From contig NZ_VCEJ01000002.1 in NCBI RefSeq assembly GCF_005860805.1, forward strand, positions 976,375 to 1,040,374: a DNA stretch of 64,000 nt, given 5' to 3'. The position numbers were made by a program, and so were the translations under genes. Under the pieces are notes generated by a model. It had not been told where the DNA came from. It made no database searches and was given only the letters and a program-made list of their open reading frames with translations. This DNA comes from Dyadobacter luticola. GTDB taxonomy: Bacteria; Bacteroidota; Bacteroidia; Cytophagales; Spirosomataceae. The stretch's first letter is position 1. Every line of letters begins with the position of its first letter. Shown in pieces: positions 35,880-44,686 of the stretch.

Positions 35880-36986
35880 TCAGTAAGAACCTTCCCAGCT
35901 TTTATTTTCGGCGAATTGGCCGTTAATGCCGATCGCTTCGGGAACCGTATAGTCGACGAGTTTGCCGAAACTGTAATCCGGGGCAACCTGGAAACCAAAC
36001 CGGCGGTATTTGTTGGCGAGCGCCTTGATATAATGTGCCTGATCGAGTGTAGGATTGCCGATGCAAAAATTCCCCTCGTATCCTTCCTTTGCGAGCAAGA
36101 TGGTCTCGGCCAGACCGGCGTACGATAATCCTTGCGGCAGGCCGATCCCGCCTTTTGTGCATCTCAACTGGTTGACCGTCACCAGCCCGCCGTCGATGAC
36201 AACTACGTCGGGCCGCTTTTTCAATAGACTGGGATGGGTATTTCTGGGCTGGGTGTCGTCGAGGACGATTACGCCCCGTTTCAAATGTGCGGAAGTGAGT
36301 TCGCTTTCGGTGGCGGAGGTAAGCAAAACCACAATGTCAGCGCGTTTTACATCAAGGAGATTTTGAGATACCGACGCCCTGACCTTAGGATTAATGGCTT
36401 TCATTTTAGCAGCTAAGTCTCTCGTTCTCTGCTCATTTCGGGCAACCAGCAGAAATTCATTTTGAGAATCTTCTCCTGCGAGCAGCATGCTGAGCAGCGT
36501 GCCGACACTGCCAGTGGCGCCAACCAGGGCAATGGTTAGCGGAGAAAAAATATGGTTATTGATCAGTTTCGACAGGCGCTCGTAAGTGACTACCGCCGTG
36601 AAAGCGTTTCCATTCGTGATAGCAAGGTAGGGGTTATCGGCGATGAGTTTGCCGCCGAGGCTGATCGGAGAGATCAGTCCGCCCAGGCCCATGATTTGCG
36701 CACCTTTCGAATGCGCGAGTTTCATCGCCCCTTCCAGCATCGGGACCATGTGTTTTTGTTGCCGGAGGATCTGCTCGCCGGAGTAGGGCAGCATGATCAC
36801 GTGGCCTTCTGGCTCGCGGGCGCCCGGGGTAAGTGTTATGTCGCTCCAAATGAAAGGCTTAATAGGGCGGTTACGAAGAAAAAGAGCGTAAATGTTGTCA
36901 GGAATCCAGCCGAGCGGCGCGGCTAGTTGACTTAAATCCTTGCTATAATTTTCTCTTAAATGCACTACAAAGGCAAATTTTTTCAT
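35880..36986 (-). CDS. acyl-ACP-reductase-like NAD(P)-binding protein lacking the acyl cysteine
   Basis: 368 residues. The pattern GAQIMGLGGLISPI, LAITNGNAFTAVVTYERL, TIALVGATGSVGTLLSML (Rossmann GxTGxxG about 156-162), IDGGLVTV and AGLAETILLAKEGYEGNFCIG runs parallel to cyanobacterial long-chain acyl-ACP reductase (AAR) over its whole length. In AAR the last block contains ACFAE with the acylated cysteine; here the aligned residue is glycine (AGLAE). So a classic thioester reductase reaction is doubtful; a dehydrogenase on an unbound or carrier-bound substrate is possible. It is divergent from the amidotransferase/rSAM/flavoenzyme trio and may belong to it. Confidence 0.7.
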   Translation of the reverse strand: MKKFAFVVHLRENYSKDLSQLAAPLGWIPDNIYALFLRNRPIKPFIWSDITLTPGAREPEGHVIMLPYSGEQILRQQKHMVPMLEGAMKLAHSKGAQIMGLGGLISPISLGGKLIADNPYLAITNGNAFTAVVTYERLSKLINNHIFSPLTIALVGATGSVGTLLSMLLAGEDSQNEFLLVARNEQRTRDLAAKMKAINPKVRASVSQNLLDVKRADIVVLLTSATESELTSAHLKRGVIVLDDTQPRNTHPSLLKKRPDVVVIDGGLVTVNQLRCTKGGIGLPQGLSYAGLAETILLAKEGYEGNFCIGNPTLDQAHYIKALANKYRRFGFQVAPDYSFGKLVDYTVPEAIGINGQFAENKSWEGSY

Positions 36987-37169
36987 GGCTTAATTTTATT
37001 TAACTCAAAATCAACGGAAACATTTCTCCCGCGAAAAAAGAGCGGGTATGCGCATTGAATGAAAAAATGAGGTGTAGTTGAGTCTTAGGCAGGTAATAAA
37101 AAGAATGTTGTGTGTATAGTGTCCAATATTTTTCAGTGGGTCATTCCAAATATTTTCAACGCTATTAAT
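36987..37169. other. divergent intergenic region, left part
   Basis: Part of a 408-bp gap between divergent genes, AT-rich. It contains a small hairpin (CCCGC / GCGGG around 37028-37046) and, on the plus strand, a possible promoter TTG (37108-37110), 16 nt, TATTTTTC (37127-37134), which has seven of eight -7 positions but a short spacer. The part 37254-37394 after the small frame shows nothing recognisable. Confidence 0.4.
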
Positions 37170-37253
37170 ATGTCAAATCAAAGTGGGTCGGTTGGCAAAT
37201 ATGAATTTGTGATTTTAAATTATCCCAAAGAATTGATTCAAAGGCAGGAATGA
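37170..37253 (+). CDS. candidate 27-residue peptide, possible precursor of the downstream modification locus
   Basis: ATG-initiated 27-codon frame, beginning MSNQSGSVGKYEF and ending NYPKELIQRQE before TGA. It is the longest ATG frame in the 408-bp gap and lies 141 bp ahead of an asparagine-synthetase-like gene followed by radical SAM and flavoenzyme genes, which is where a modified-peptide precursor would be expected. A possible promoter lies about 40 bp upstream. Against it: a frame this short can occur by chance, there is no cysteine-rich or Gly-Gly core, and no strong ribosome-binding site. Treat as a candidate only. Confidence 0.35.
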   Translation: MSNQSGSVGKYEFVILNYPKELIQRQE

Positions 37254-37394
37254 TCTAACAATCGGCAAAGTAGGGTAGGCGGTACCGTAGAACTTCTCAA
37301 TCAACCGTCATAAGAAGAAGGTTAAGGCGTAGAAACCGGCAGTCCGTCGCTTTTTAGAGTGAGCTAATGTAGTTTTTACCAAATTCTAAATCCT

Positions 37395-38717
37395 ATGCAC
37401 CAGTACCTGGCTGATTTTGTGAGTCTGCTTGATGACGACAGCAACAGTTTTTTCAATGTGACCGCCGACGAAGCGCGCGCCGCTATTGTTTCGGGTGATC
37501 CTGAGCGCGTCAGAAACATCGGGGGACATTTCGCCCTCGTGGAAAAGGTTGGTCAGCAGGTCTTTATGGCGCGATCGATCGGAAGGCCGATGCGTTATTT
37601 TTTGGCAAAACAAACCGCCGGGCCGCTGCTGATCGTGGCCGAGCGTATTGATGAGATCTATGAATTTCTGAAAGGGCGGGGGCTGCACCGGCAGTTTCAT
37701 CCTTCCTATACGCGGATGGTACCTGCGCACTTCGTTGTGCGCGTGGATGTTATCGGCTGCCCGGATCCAAATCCGGTTTACACCCGTTTCTTTGCTCCAC
37801 AGCAAAATACATTATCGACCAACCTGGATGAAATCGGTGAAAAATACATTGGCGCACTGGCTTTTGAATGTGAAAAGTGGCTGAGAACGATTCCGGAGAC
37901 AGAGCCGATCGGCGTACTTTTTTCCGGCGGAATCGACAGCGGATCCGTGTTTTTGGTGCTATATCATGTCATGCTGAAAATGGGCTTGTCGCCGCAGCGG
38001 CTGAAAGCATTTACACTTTCCGTGAACAATGGGCCGGATGCAGAGCAGGCCTATCAGTTTGTAGATCAGCTCGGTTTGTCGCTTTTTCTGGAAGTGATGG
38101 ATGTGGCCGAAGCGAAAATAGACTATAAGGAGACGATTAAAATTATTGAGGATTATAAGCAGCTGGACCTGGAATCGGCCACGATGGCACTTGCGCTTTG
38201 CAAGAAAATCAGAAAGGCGTATCCTACCTGGAAATACCTGGCAGACGGCGACGGCGGGGATGAAAACCTGAAAGATTACCAGATCGAGCAAAATGCCGAG
38301 CTGACGATCCGCAGCGTGCTGAACAATGTGATGTTATATCAGGAAGGCTGGGGCGTGGACAAGATCAAACATTCGCTCACTTATTCGGGCGGACAGAGTC
38401 GCGGAGCTGTGCGTTCTTATGCTCCTTTGAAAGCGCTTGGTTTTAAGGGATTTAGTCCATATTCTTTGCCAAATGTTATCGAGATTGCGGAGGGAATTCC
38501 ATTTATTGCGCTGACGGATTGGGACGAAGAGGCTTTATATGCATTGAAAGGGGAGATCGTGAGCCGGGGCGTGAAGGCGGTGACCGGCTTTGAGATGCCT
38601 GTTTTCGAAAAGCGCAGGTTTCAGCAGGGGGCGGCTTCGGAGAGTAGTTTCCAGCAAATCTTTTCCAATGACGAAATAGGTTATCGAACCTACTTCAATT
38701 CATTATATGCCAGGTAA
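37395..38717 (+). CDS. asparagine-synthetase-like ATP-dependent amide ligase without glutaminase cysteine
   Basis: 440 residues. The N-terminal 150 residues correspond to a degenerate Ntn glutaminase domain (IGGHFALVEKVGQQVFMARSIG), but the initiator is followed by His, not the catalytic Cys2. The synthetase domain has the PP-loop GVLFSGGIDSGSV (about 173-185) for AMP formation, plus KYLADGDGGDENLKDY typical of the family. Loss of Cys2 is the state found in beta-lactam synthetases and lasso-peptide cyclases, which activate a carboxylate and use an internal or peptide amine instead of ammonia. Its stop overlaps the rSAM start by 11 bp, so the two are translationally coupled. Substrate unknown. 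Confidence 0.8.
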   Translation: MHQYLADFVSLLDDDSNSFFNVTADEARAAIVSGDPERVRNIGGHFALVEKVGQQVFMARSIGRPMRYFLAKQTAGPLLIVAERIDEIYEFLKGRGLHRQFHPSYTRMVPAHFVVRVDVIGCPDPNPVYTRFFAPQQNTLSTNLDEIGEKYIGALAFECEKWLRTIPETEPIGVLFSGGIDSGSVFLVLYHVMLKMGLSPQRLKAFTLSVNNGPDAEQAYQFVDQLGLSLFLEVMDVAEAKIDYKETIKIIEDYKQLDLESATMALALCKKIRKAYPTWKYLADGDGGDENLKDYQIEQNAELTIRSVLNNVMLYQEGWGVDKIKHSLTYSGGQSRGAVRSYAPLKALGFKGFSPYSLPNVIEIAEGIPFIALTDWDEEALYALKGEIVSRGVKAVTGFEMPVFEKRRFQQGAASESSFQQIFSNDEIGYRTYFNSLYAR

Positions 38718-39633
38718 CCTGTTGATCGAAAAATTACGGCCTGCCAAGAACGTATTCGACGAGAACATTCCCTATCATTTTTTGCATGAACAGGAGCCCG
38801 GCCTGGACGGTGAATTACAGACGGTTAACACGCTCTTTCTCACGGGCAAAGAGTGTGCATTTAAGTGTCTGATGTGCGACTTATGGAAAAATACGCTGGA
38901 CTTTCCGACACCGCCGGGCGCGATCGTAAAGCAAATTGATTACGCACTTTCCCAGCTGCCGAAGGCCGATGCTATCAAGCTGTACAATGCCAGTAACTTT
39001 TTTGATCCCAAGGCCGTACCATTCTCTGATCACGCTGCGATTGCCGCGCGATTACAGGGTTTTTCGCGGGTGATCGTCGAAAATCATCCCAAACTTTGCG
39101 AGCAGCGGGTGGTTGATTTTGCCAAAAGATTATCGGGCAGACTGGAAGTGGCGATGGGTCTGGAAACGATTTACCCGGAATCTTCGCAGCAGCTCAACAA
39201 ACATATGACGCCCGACGATTTCAAGCGGGCAGCCACATTTTTGCGGAACCACGACATGGATATCCGCACTTTTGTTTTACTAAATCCGCCGTACCTGACC
39301 GACCAGCGGGAGAACATTGAATGGGCGGTAAAATCCGTGCAGTTCGCATTTGAATGCGGCGCGGACCGCTGTACGATAATCCCGACGCGGTCTGGGAATG
39401 GTGTGATGGAGTTGCTGCAAGCGCAGGGCCACTACCGTCCGCCAACATTGTCGGCGCTGGAAGAAGTTTTCGATCGATGCCTTCAACACAATAAGGGTCA
39501 GGTGTTTGTGGATACCTGGGACATTGGTTTTCTCAGCGATTGCCCCAAATGTTTCGAGGCCCGAACCCAGCGGCTCGATCGCATGAACCTTCACCAGCAA
39601 ATTGAACTTCCTGTTTTGTGTACGTGTCACTGA
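38707..39633 (+). CDS. radical SAM enzyme
   Basis: 308 residues. The [4Fe-4S] motif is C50-A-F-K-C54-L-M-C57 (CX3CX2C). The barrel continues with AIKLYNASNFFD, LEVAMGLETIYPESSQQLNK and MDIRTFVLLNPPYL, a pattern near the RaSEA-like (archaeosine synthase partner) and elongator-type rSAM proteins (resemblance judged by eye). The C-terminus holds further cysteines (DCPKC, LCTCH) that could bind an auxiliary cluster. It overlaps the upstream ligase gene and ends 3 bp before the flavoenzyme start, so all three form one operon. Target is unknown; peptide or small-molecule modification is inferred from the neighbours. Confidence 0.82.
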   Translation: MPGNLLIEKLRPAKNVFDENIPYHFLHEQEPGLDGELQTVNTLFLTGKECAFKCLMCDLWKNTLDFPTPPGAIVKQIDYALSQLPKADAIKLYNASNFFDPKAVPFSDHAAIAARLQGFSRVIVENHPKLCEQRVVDFAKRLSGRLEVAMGLETIYPESSQQLNKHMTPDDFKRAATFLRNHDMDIRTFVLLNPPYLTDQRENIEWAVKSVQFAFECGADRCTIIPTRSGNGVMELLQAQGHYRPPTLSALEEVFDRCLQHNKGQVFVDTWDIGFLSDCPKCFEARTQRLDRMNLHQQIELPVLCTCH

Positions 39634-39636
39634 TTC

Positions 39637-41133
39637 ATGTCTAAAGAATACGATATTTTAATCGCCGGCTCCGGTTTTGCCGGATCGCTGGCCGCGCTCA
39701 TTTTACATAGCAAAGGTTTCCAGGTTTGTCTGGTCGAAAAAGGTGAACATCCGCGGTTCGCGATCGGGGAGTCTTCCACGCCGATCGCCAACATGCTCCT
39801 GCGCGATCTGGCCGCGGAATATGGTTTGGACTGGCTGGCAGATTTTTCAAAGTACGGAAGTTGGCAACGTACACATCCTGAGGTAGTTTGTGGTTTGAAA
39901 AGGGGTTTTAGTTATTTTAAACATTATCCGGAAAAACCGTTTTCTACCGACGAAGATCATTCCGATGAACTGCTGGTGGCCGCAAGCATCAATGACGAGC
40001 GCTCCGACACCAACTGGCTCCGGGCCGATTTTGACGCTTTTTTGGTTGGTAAAGTGCAGGAAATCGGCATCGATTATTTTGACCATACTGACATTCAATC
40101 CGCCGCGCGCGAAAATGGAAAATGGCAAATGAGGACTTCGCGATTGGAAGAAGCCAGGCACTTGGAGGCAAAATTTTTCATTGATGCGACGGGCGGCGAC
40201 GTGCTGCTCAAAAACTTTTTTTCGGTGAGCTCGTCATCAGAAAGCTTTCTCACAAATTCTTTCGCAGTGTTTTCACATTTTGATCACCTTCGCAAATGGT
40301 CTGATATGTTGGCTGAAAAGAATATTTCTACGGCAGGGTATCCCTATAATCCCGACAATTCAGCACTTCACCATTTGCTGGATGAGGGCTGGGTTTGGGT
40401 GCTGCGGTTTAATAATGCTGTGACAAGCTGGGGATTTGCGCTGGATGGTTCGGATAAGTTGCTATCGGAAAGATCATCAGAGGAAATCTGGGATTCGATG
40501 ATGGCTAAATACCCTGACATTCAACACATTCTAAAAGACGCCAGGCACGCTGCAATTCCGGGAAAAACACTTCGCTTCGGACGTTTGCAGCGAAAAGCCG
40601 ACAAATGCTTCGGCGACGGCTGGCTGGCATTACCGCATACCGCAGGTTTTGTCGATCCGCTTTTCAGCAGTGGCATTGCACATTCATTAATTGGCCTGGA
40701 AAAGATTTGCAGGTTATTTTATGAACATTTCGATGATCAGGAAAAGCTTTATGCGGAGCTTCAAAAATATGAATATGCCGTTTTTGATGAGCTGAAACTG
40801 ATCGATATGTTGGTTGCAGGATGTTATAAAACGATGCCCTATTTCGGGCTTTTCCGGTCGTGGTCGATGTTGTATTTCACGTGTACGATCACGTACGAGA
40901 AAAGGCGATTACAGAAATTGCCGGTAGATCATTTCCTCTGCGCCGGTGAAGAAGCCGTCAAAGCCATCGTCACGGAAACTTATCAGGATTTGATGGATAT
41001 ACTTGCTCGTCCGGTTATATCAGGAGCTGACATTGAGGCATTTACAAACCGGGTGAGAGAACGAATTCAGCCGTTTAACACGGTCGGATTACTCGATCCT
41101 GCTGCAAAGAATATGTACTGGCACTACGAATAA
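39637..41133 (+). CDS. flavin-dependent halogenase-like (tryptophan-halogenase family) monooxygenase
   Basis: 498 residues. The FAD Rossmann motif GSGFAGSLAALIL is at residues 11-23, and RFAIGESSTP (about 44-53) is the GES/T motif of the tryptophan-halogenase/geranylgeranyl-reductase branch. RADFDAFLV and DATGGDVLLKNF are later flavin-contact blocks. EGWVWVLRF carries WxW of the halogenase WxWxIP signature, but IP is replaced by RF, so chlorination is uncertain and plain hydroxylation or oxidation is possible. Third gene of the coupled operon. It converges with the FG-GAP gene with 9 bp between stops. Confidence 0.78.
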   Translation: MSKEYDILIAGSGFAGSLAALILHSKGFQVCLVEKGEHPRFAIGESSTPIANMLLRDLAAEYGLDWLADFSKYGSWQRTHPEVVCGLKRGFSYFKHYPEKPFSTDEDHSDELLVAASINDERSDTNWLRADFDAFLVGKVQEIGIDYFDHTDIQSAARENGKWQMRTSRLEEARHLEAKFFIDATGGDVLLKNFFSVSSSSESFLTNSFAVFSHFDHLRKWSDMLAEKNISTAGYPYNPDNSALHHLLDEGWVWVLRFNNAVTSWGFALDGSDKLLSERSSEEIWDSMMAKYPDIQHILKDARHAAIPGKTLRFGRLQRKADKCFGDGWLALPHTAGFVDPLFSSGIAHSLIGLEKICRLFYEHFDDQEKLYAELQKYEYAVFDELKLIDMLVAGCYKTMPYFGLFRSWSMLYFTCTITYEKRRLQKLPVDHFLCAGEEAVKAIVTETYQDLMDILARPVISGADIEAFTNRVRERIQPFNTVGLLDPAAKNMYWHYE

Positions 41134-41142
41134 GATGCTTGC

Positions 41143-44100
41143 TCAGGGTTTTAATGTGTTCTTAAAAAGCTCGGTATCAACCGTCCGTGTGTTGTATTGC
41201 CGCTGATATTGCTCGTGTTTTTCGTCAGCCGGATAAGCGACATTCTTGCTGTAAGGGTATGATGGCATTGCATGAAAAGGCAGCGGCGCGACGGTTTGTC
41301 CGTTTGCGGTGTTCAAATCGCCATCTTTGACCCAGCCTTCACTGTAAATCAGGAAGTTCCTTTTCCAGCCTTTTTGTAATATCGGGAGCTTTTTGGCGTC
41401 GAAATCAATCGTAATCTCATCACCTGAATTTGCGATAATGTATTCGTCATCAGCGTATTGTAGCAAAGGCAGGACATCACCATAGCGGGTATAATTTCCT
41501 GTCAGGTCCCGCCATTTTTGTCCTTTTGAAGGATTTTCATATTTAAACCAATGTGGTCCGAAAGGCCCGCCTTTGGTGAAAGACTGCGAGTAGCCGCGGA
41601 ATGCCAGGTTAGCGCTAGTCATATTCAAGGTCGTCATGCTGACAGGCGCTTTGGAAATGCTGTTGGCGAAGAAGATTTCGTCCCAATAAATCTGCATATT
41701 CGTTTTAATCCGCACTTTCCGGTTGTCAGTCGTCAGGAATTTTCCGGTCAGATCAAGGATCATCATTTTGTCCTTGCCCATCGGGAAACCCATAAACGGG
41801 ATCACCGTTTCCCATTCACCTTTTTGGTTGATCACCTGCAAGCTTGGCGGCGAACTTTTAATGTCATCCGACTGCGTCATGGATAGATTGATGCTGGCAT
41901 CGGAAGGAAAAATCCAGCCTCTCAAAAATAGGAAAAGACTATCTTTCAATGCCTTATCCCCCAAATCCAGCACAATGTCGTGATCATGCACCACACCCTG
42001 GAAACTCCCGGGCTCCAAATTGGAAACATAATTGAAGTCGTAAGATTTGATCTTCGGCAAGACGTCATTTCCCTCTTCATCCACCGCAGATACCGGTAAA
42101 TTTTTGGCTGCCAGTGGATAAACTTTCTTACCTGGAAAAGGCGGCGCTACAAAACGCTCGTCGGCGAAAACGTCCACAGAATCAGGATGATCGATGGCGA
42201 TCAGCTCAGCTTTGTCGAAATACACTGCCTCCCACAATTCCTCTGTGATTTTTATGGTATACTTGTCGTCCTTCGGCTTGATTTTTTCGCCGGGGATCAG
42301 CAGGTATTCTTTGGAAGGATCTGAGAATGCGTAAGTTGTATCATTTCCTTTGACCGCAAACGGCATCCCGAGCGCACTCCGCCACATCATATCTTTCAGG
42401 AATTCGTAGTTCGTCCCGTTCCAGACAAACAAAAAGGGGCAGGAACCTTTCAGCATTTCATTTTCGACAATCCGCTGGTTGCTCGACGGATCGTTGATTA
42501 TTTGCGGGGTACCGTTTGGCCAAATAATCCTGACAGCATCCAACGTCTTGCGCTTCCCGACGCCAAATGTCGTCACCGCCCTCGTCACTGTTTTCAATTG
42601 ATACAGGTCGCCCGCTTTCAGTTCCAGTTGTGCCCCGATGCCCAGCCGGTTGTTTTTATTGTTCCCGTAACCCAGCCCGCTCAGCTTGACAATCATGAAG
42701 TTATTCGAATTTCCACTGTCATTCCGGAGCATCTTCGGCCCATCGGAAGTGTCCAGGAAAATGTCATCATCCCCATCCTCATTAAAATCGGCGATGCCGA
42801 TCCTATAAGCTTCTGCAATATTCTGCGGCAGCAGGTTGGTGACATTCGTAAATTTCTTACCATTCTCATTATGAAAAAGATAAAGGCTTTTCGTTGACAC
42901 ATTTGCAAGAACTTCGGCCACCAGCAAATCCAGATAACCATCGTTGTCGAAATCAAAAAATACCGCGTCCCGCACTTTCAGGTTTTGAAGCGCATTGTCT
43001 ATCACTTCCGTTGCCGCATCAGCATTAAATGTGCGTCCCTTTGTATTTTTCAACAACTGACTTTTCCCGGCGCCCGCGACGAAAACATCCGTCAAACCAT
43101 CATTATTATAGTCTCCAAATGCGGAAACTTCCCCTTTCACGTTTTCCAGCCCAGCCGACGAACTAGCATCTGTAAACCGCGAGTGACGGTTATTATTAAA
43201 TAGTTTCAAGCCTGTTGACCCGCTGGACGCAAGGATATCGAGGTCTCCATCGACGTCATAATCAGCAAATTTCAAATCGTAGGTCCCGCCCGCAGCAGTC
43301 AGTCCCATCGCACTTGCCTGCTCAGTGAAAGTCCCGTTATTATTGTTTCTAAAAAACAAATTTGAGGTACCGGTAGCAGCGTATAAGTCAAGATCACCAT
43401 CCTGATCAAGGTCGGCAAATAGCATTTTCCGCACATTTACAGCCTTACCAAGACCGATGTTATCCTTCTGAAAAATAAAACCATCCCCTTTGTTTTTGAT
43501 CACCAAAATCCCTTTGGATGTAGCGATAAACAAGTCCTGATAGCCATCATTATCATAATCGCAAAAAGCCGCATCCTGATCTTTCTCATTGTGCATCAGT
43601 GGATTAGCGATTTCCCGGAAGCTACCAATCCCGCTGACGAGCAGCCTGCACCGCTGATTTCCACCCGTGACGGAACTGGTATACACATACATTTCGCCAC
43701 CCTCGGAATAATCGGTCACCGCCAAAATCGGGTTGCTGATTTCTCCCACTTTTTTGGGTTCTGTGCCAAATAAATCGGCGGCATCCGTAAACCGGAAACC
43801 TTGTAATCCTTCCTGCCGGCCCGTGGGCATGGGCGTATTCATAAACTCACTCGACGTAAATTCGGCGTAACCGATGGGTAATTTCGGCTCCTGCAAAACG
43901 GAGAGGCTCTTAATGTATGTATTGGTGATCTTAAAAAGGTCGCGGAAATGTTCGAGGCTGGGCAATGCTTTTGCAAACTGATTTTTCTTCAACTCGCTGA
44001 TAATCTTGGCATATTGGCTGTTTAAAACAGGCGAGAGGGCAGGGGATACCTTCTTAATTCCCTGCAAATAAAATGTTGCCGAATCCGATTTCTTTTCCTG

Positions 44101-44640
44101 GATAAACAACTGCGCCAAATCCAGCCTGACGACCACGCTCGCCGGGTCATACCTCAAAGTAGCAAACAGATATTTTTTCTTTTCCGCCTTATTGATGTTG
44201 GCCAGTTTATAATACGCAAAGGCACTTTTCGGGCTTCTTTTAACGATGTCATTCAATTGCAAAATCGCATTCTGCTTGTCATTTTTTCCTGCGTAAGCAG
44301 CCGCGAGAATTGTCCGCAATTCAATGCTGGCCGGTTTCACCTTCAAGCCTGTTTTGGCAATGTTCTCCGCCTTGACAAAATTCTTCTGCGAGAGATACAA
44401 TTCCCCCAGGTCCGCATAACTCGCCGGATCCTTCGGCTCAACCTTAATCGCCTTCAAAAACGCCATCTCCGCTTCCTTAGGCTGGTTTTTCTGAATGTGT
44501 TTATAGCCAGTGATCCGCAGCGGCAGGCTGTTTTTTTGTGCGCTTGCACCCACAAAAGCCAGCGTCAAAATGATTGGTAAGATCAGTGTGAACTTGCAGA
44601 GAAAGCATGTTTCTTGGTAGAATTTTACTGATATCATCAA
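41143..44640 (-). CDS. large secreted TPR / FG-GAP / ASPIC-UnbV protein
   Basis: 1165 residues. Signal peptide with a long n-region (hydrophobic core LILPIILTLAFVGAS), TPR units about 40-240 (YKHIQKNQPKEAEMAFLKAI, ASYADLGELYLSQKNFVKAE), FG-GAP/VCBS repeats about 330-640 with calcium-type loops (DYDNDGYQDL, DLDQDGDLDLYA, DYDVDGDLDI, DFNEDGDDDIF), then an ASPIC/UnbV domain about 655-730 (IGAQLELKAGDLYQLKTV, VRIIWPNGTPQ). The last 430 residues are a beta-rich region of no known family (CPFLFVWNGTNYEFLKD). Probably periplasmic or surface-bound, CRTAC1-like. Its relation to the adjacent operon is unclear. Confidence 0.8.
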   Translation of the reverse strand: MMISVKFYQETCFLCKFTLILPIILTLAFVGASAQKNSLPLRITGYKHIQKNQPKEAEMAFLKAIKVEPKDPASYADLGELYLSQKNFVKAENIAKTGLKVKPASIELRTILAAAYAGKNDKQNAILQLNDIVKRSPKSAFAYYKLANINKAEKKKYLFATLRYDPASVVVRLDLAQLFIQEKKSDSATFYLQGIKKVSPALSPVLNSQYAKIISELKKNQFAKALPSLEHFRDLFKITNTYIKSLSVLQEPKLPIGYAEFTSSEFMNTPMPTGRQEGLQGFRFTDAADLFGTEPKKVGEISNPILAVTDYSEGGEMYVYTSSVTGGNQRCRLLVSGIGSFREIANPLMHNEKDQDAAFCDYDNDGYQDLFIATSKGILVIKNKGDGFIFQKDNIGLGKAVNVRKMLFADLDQDGDLDLYAATGTSNLFFRNNNNGTFTEQASAMGLTAAGGTYDLKFADYDVDGDLDILASSGSTGLKLFNNNRHSRFTDASSSAGLENVKGEVSAFGDYNNDGLTDVFVAGAGKSQLLKNTKGRTFNADAATEVIDNALQNLKVRDAVFFDFDNDGYLDLLVAEVLANVSTKSLYLFHNENGKKFTNVTNLLPQNIAEAYRIGIADFNEDGDDDIFLDTSDGPKMLRNDSGNSNNFMIVKLSGLGYGNNKNNRLGIGAQLELKAGDLYQLKTVTRAVTTFGVGKRKTLDAVRIIWPNGTPQIINDPSSNQRIVENEMLKGSCPFLFVWNGTNYEFLKDMMWRSALGMPFAVKGNDTTYAFSDPSKEYLLIPGEKIKPKDDKYTIKITEELWEAVYFDKAELIAIDHPDSVDVFADERFVAPPFPGKKVYPLAAKNLPVSAVDEEGNDVLPKIKSYDFNYVSNLEPGSFQGVVHDHDIVLDLGDKALKDSLFLFLRGWIFPSDASINLSMTQSDDIKSSPPSLQVINQKGEWETVIPFMGFPMGKDKMMILDLTGKFLTTDNRKVRIKTNMQIYWDEIFFANSISKAPVSMTTLNMTSANLAFRGYSQSFTKGGPFGPHWFKYENPSKGQKWRDLTGNYTRYGDVLPLLQYADDEYIIANSGDEITIDFDAKKLPILQKGWKRNFLIYSEGWVKDGDLNTANGQTVAPLPFHAMPSYPYSKNVAYPADEKHEQYQRQYNTRTVDTELFKNTLKP

Positions 44641-44686
44641 ATCGAAAAGCCTAAAAAGGGTAGGTTAGTGGCAGTACGGCAAGCTA

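Noticed and set aside
37365..37377. 13-bp match AATGTAGTTTTTA also found near 4873, both ahead of genes
   Set aside because: A repeat of this length is expected by chance many times in 64 kb and no further similarity surrounds it.
37395..38717. Housekeeping asparagine synthetase AsnB
   Set aside because: No Cys2, short length (440 rather than over 500 residues) and the operon context speak against it.
39637..41133. Naming the flavoenzyme a true tryptophan halogenase
   Set aside because: The WxWxIP signature is incomplete and the catalytic Lys was not placed with certainty; kept as halogenase-like.
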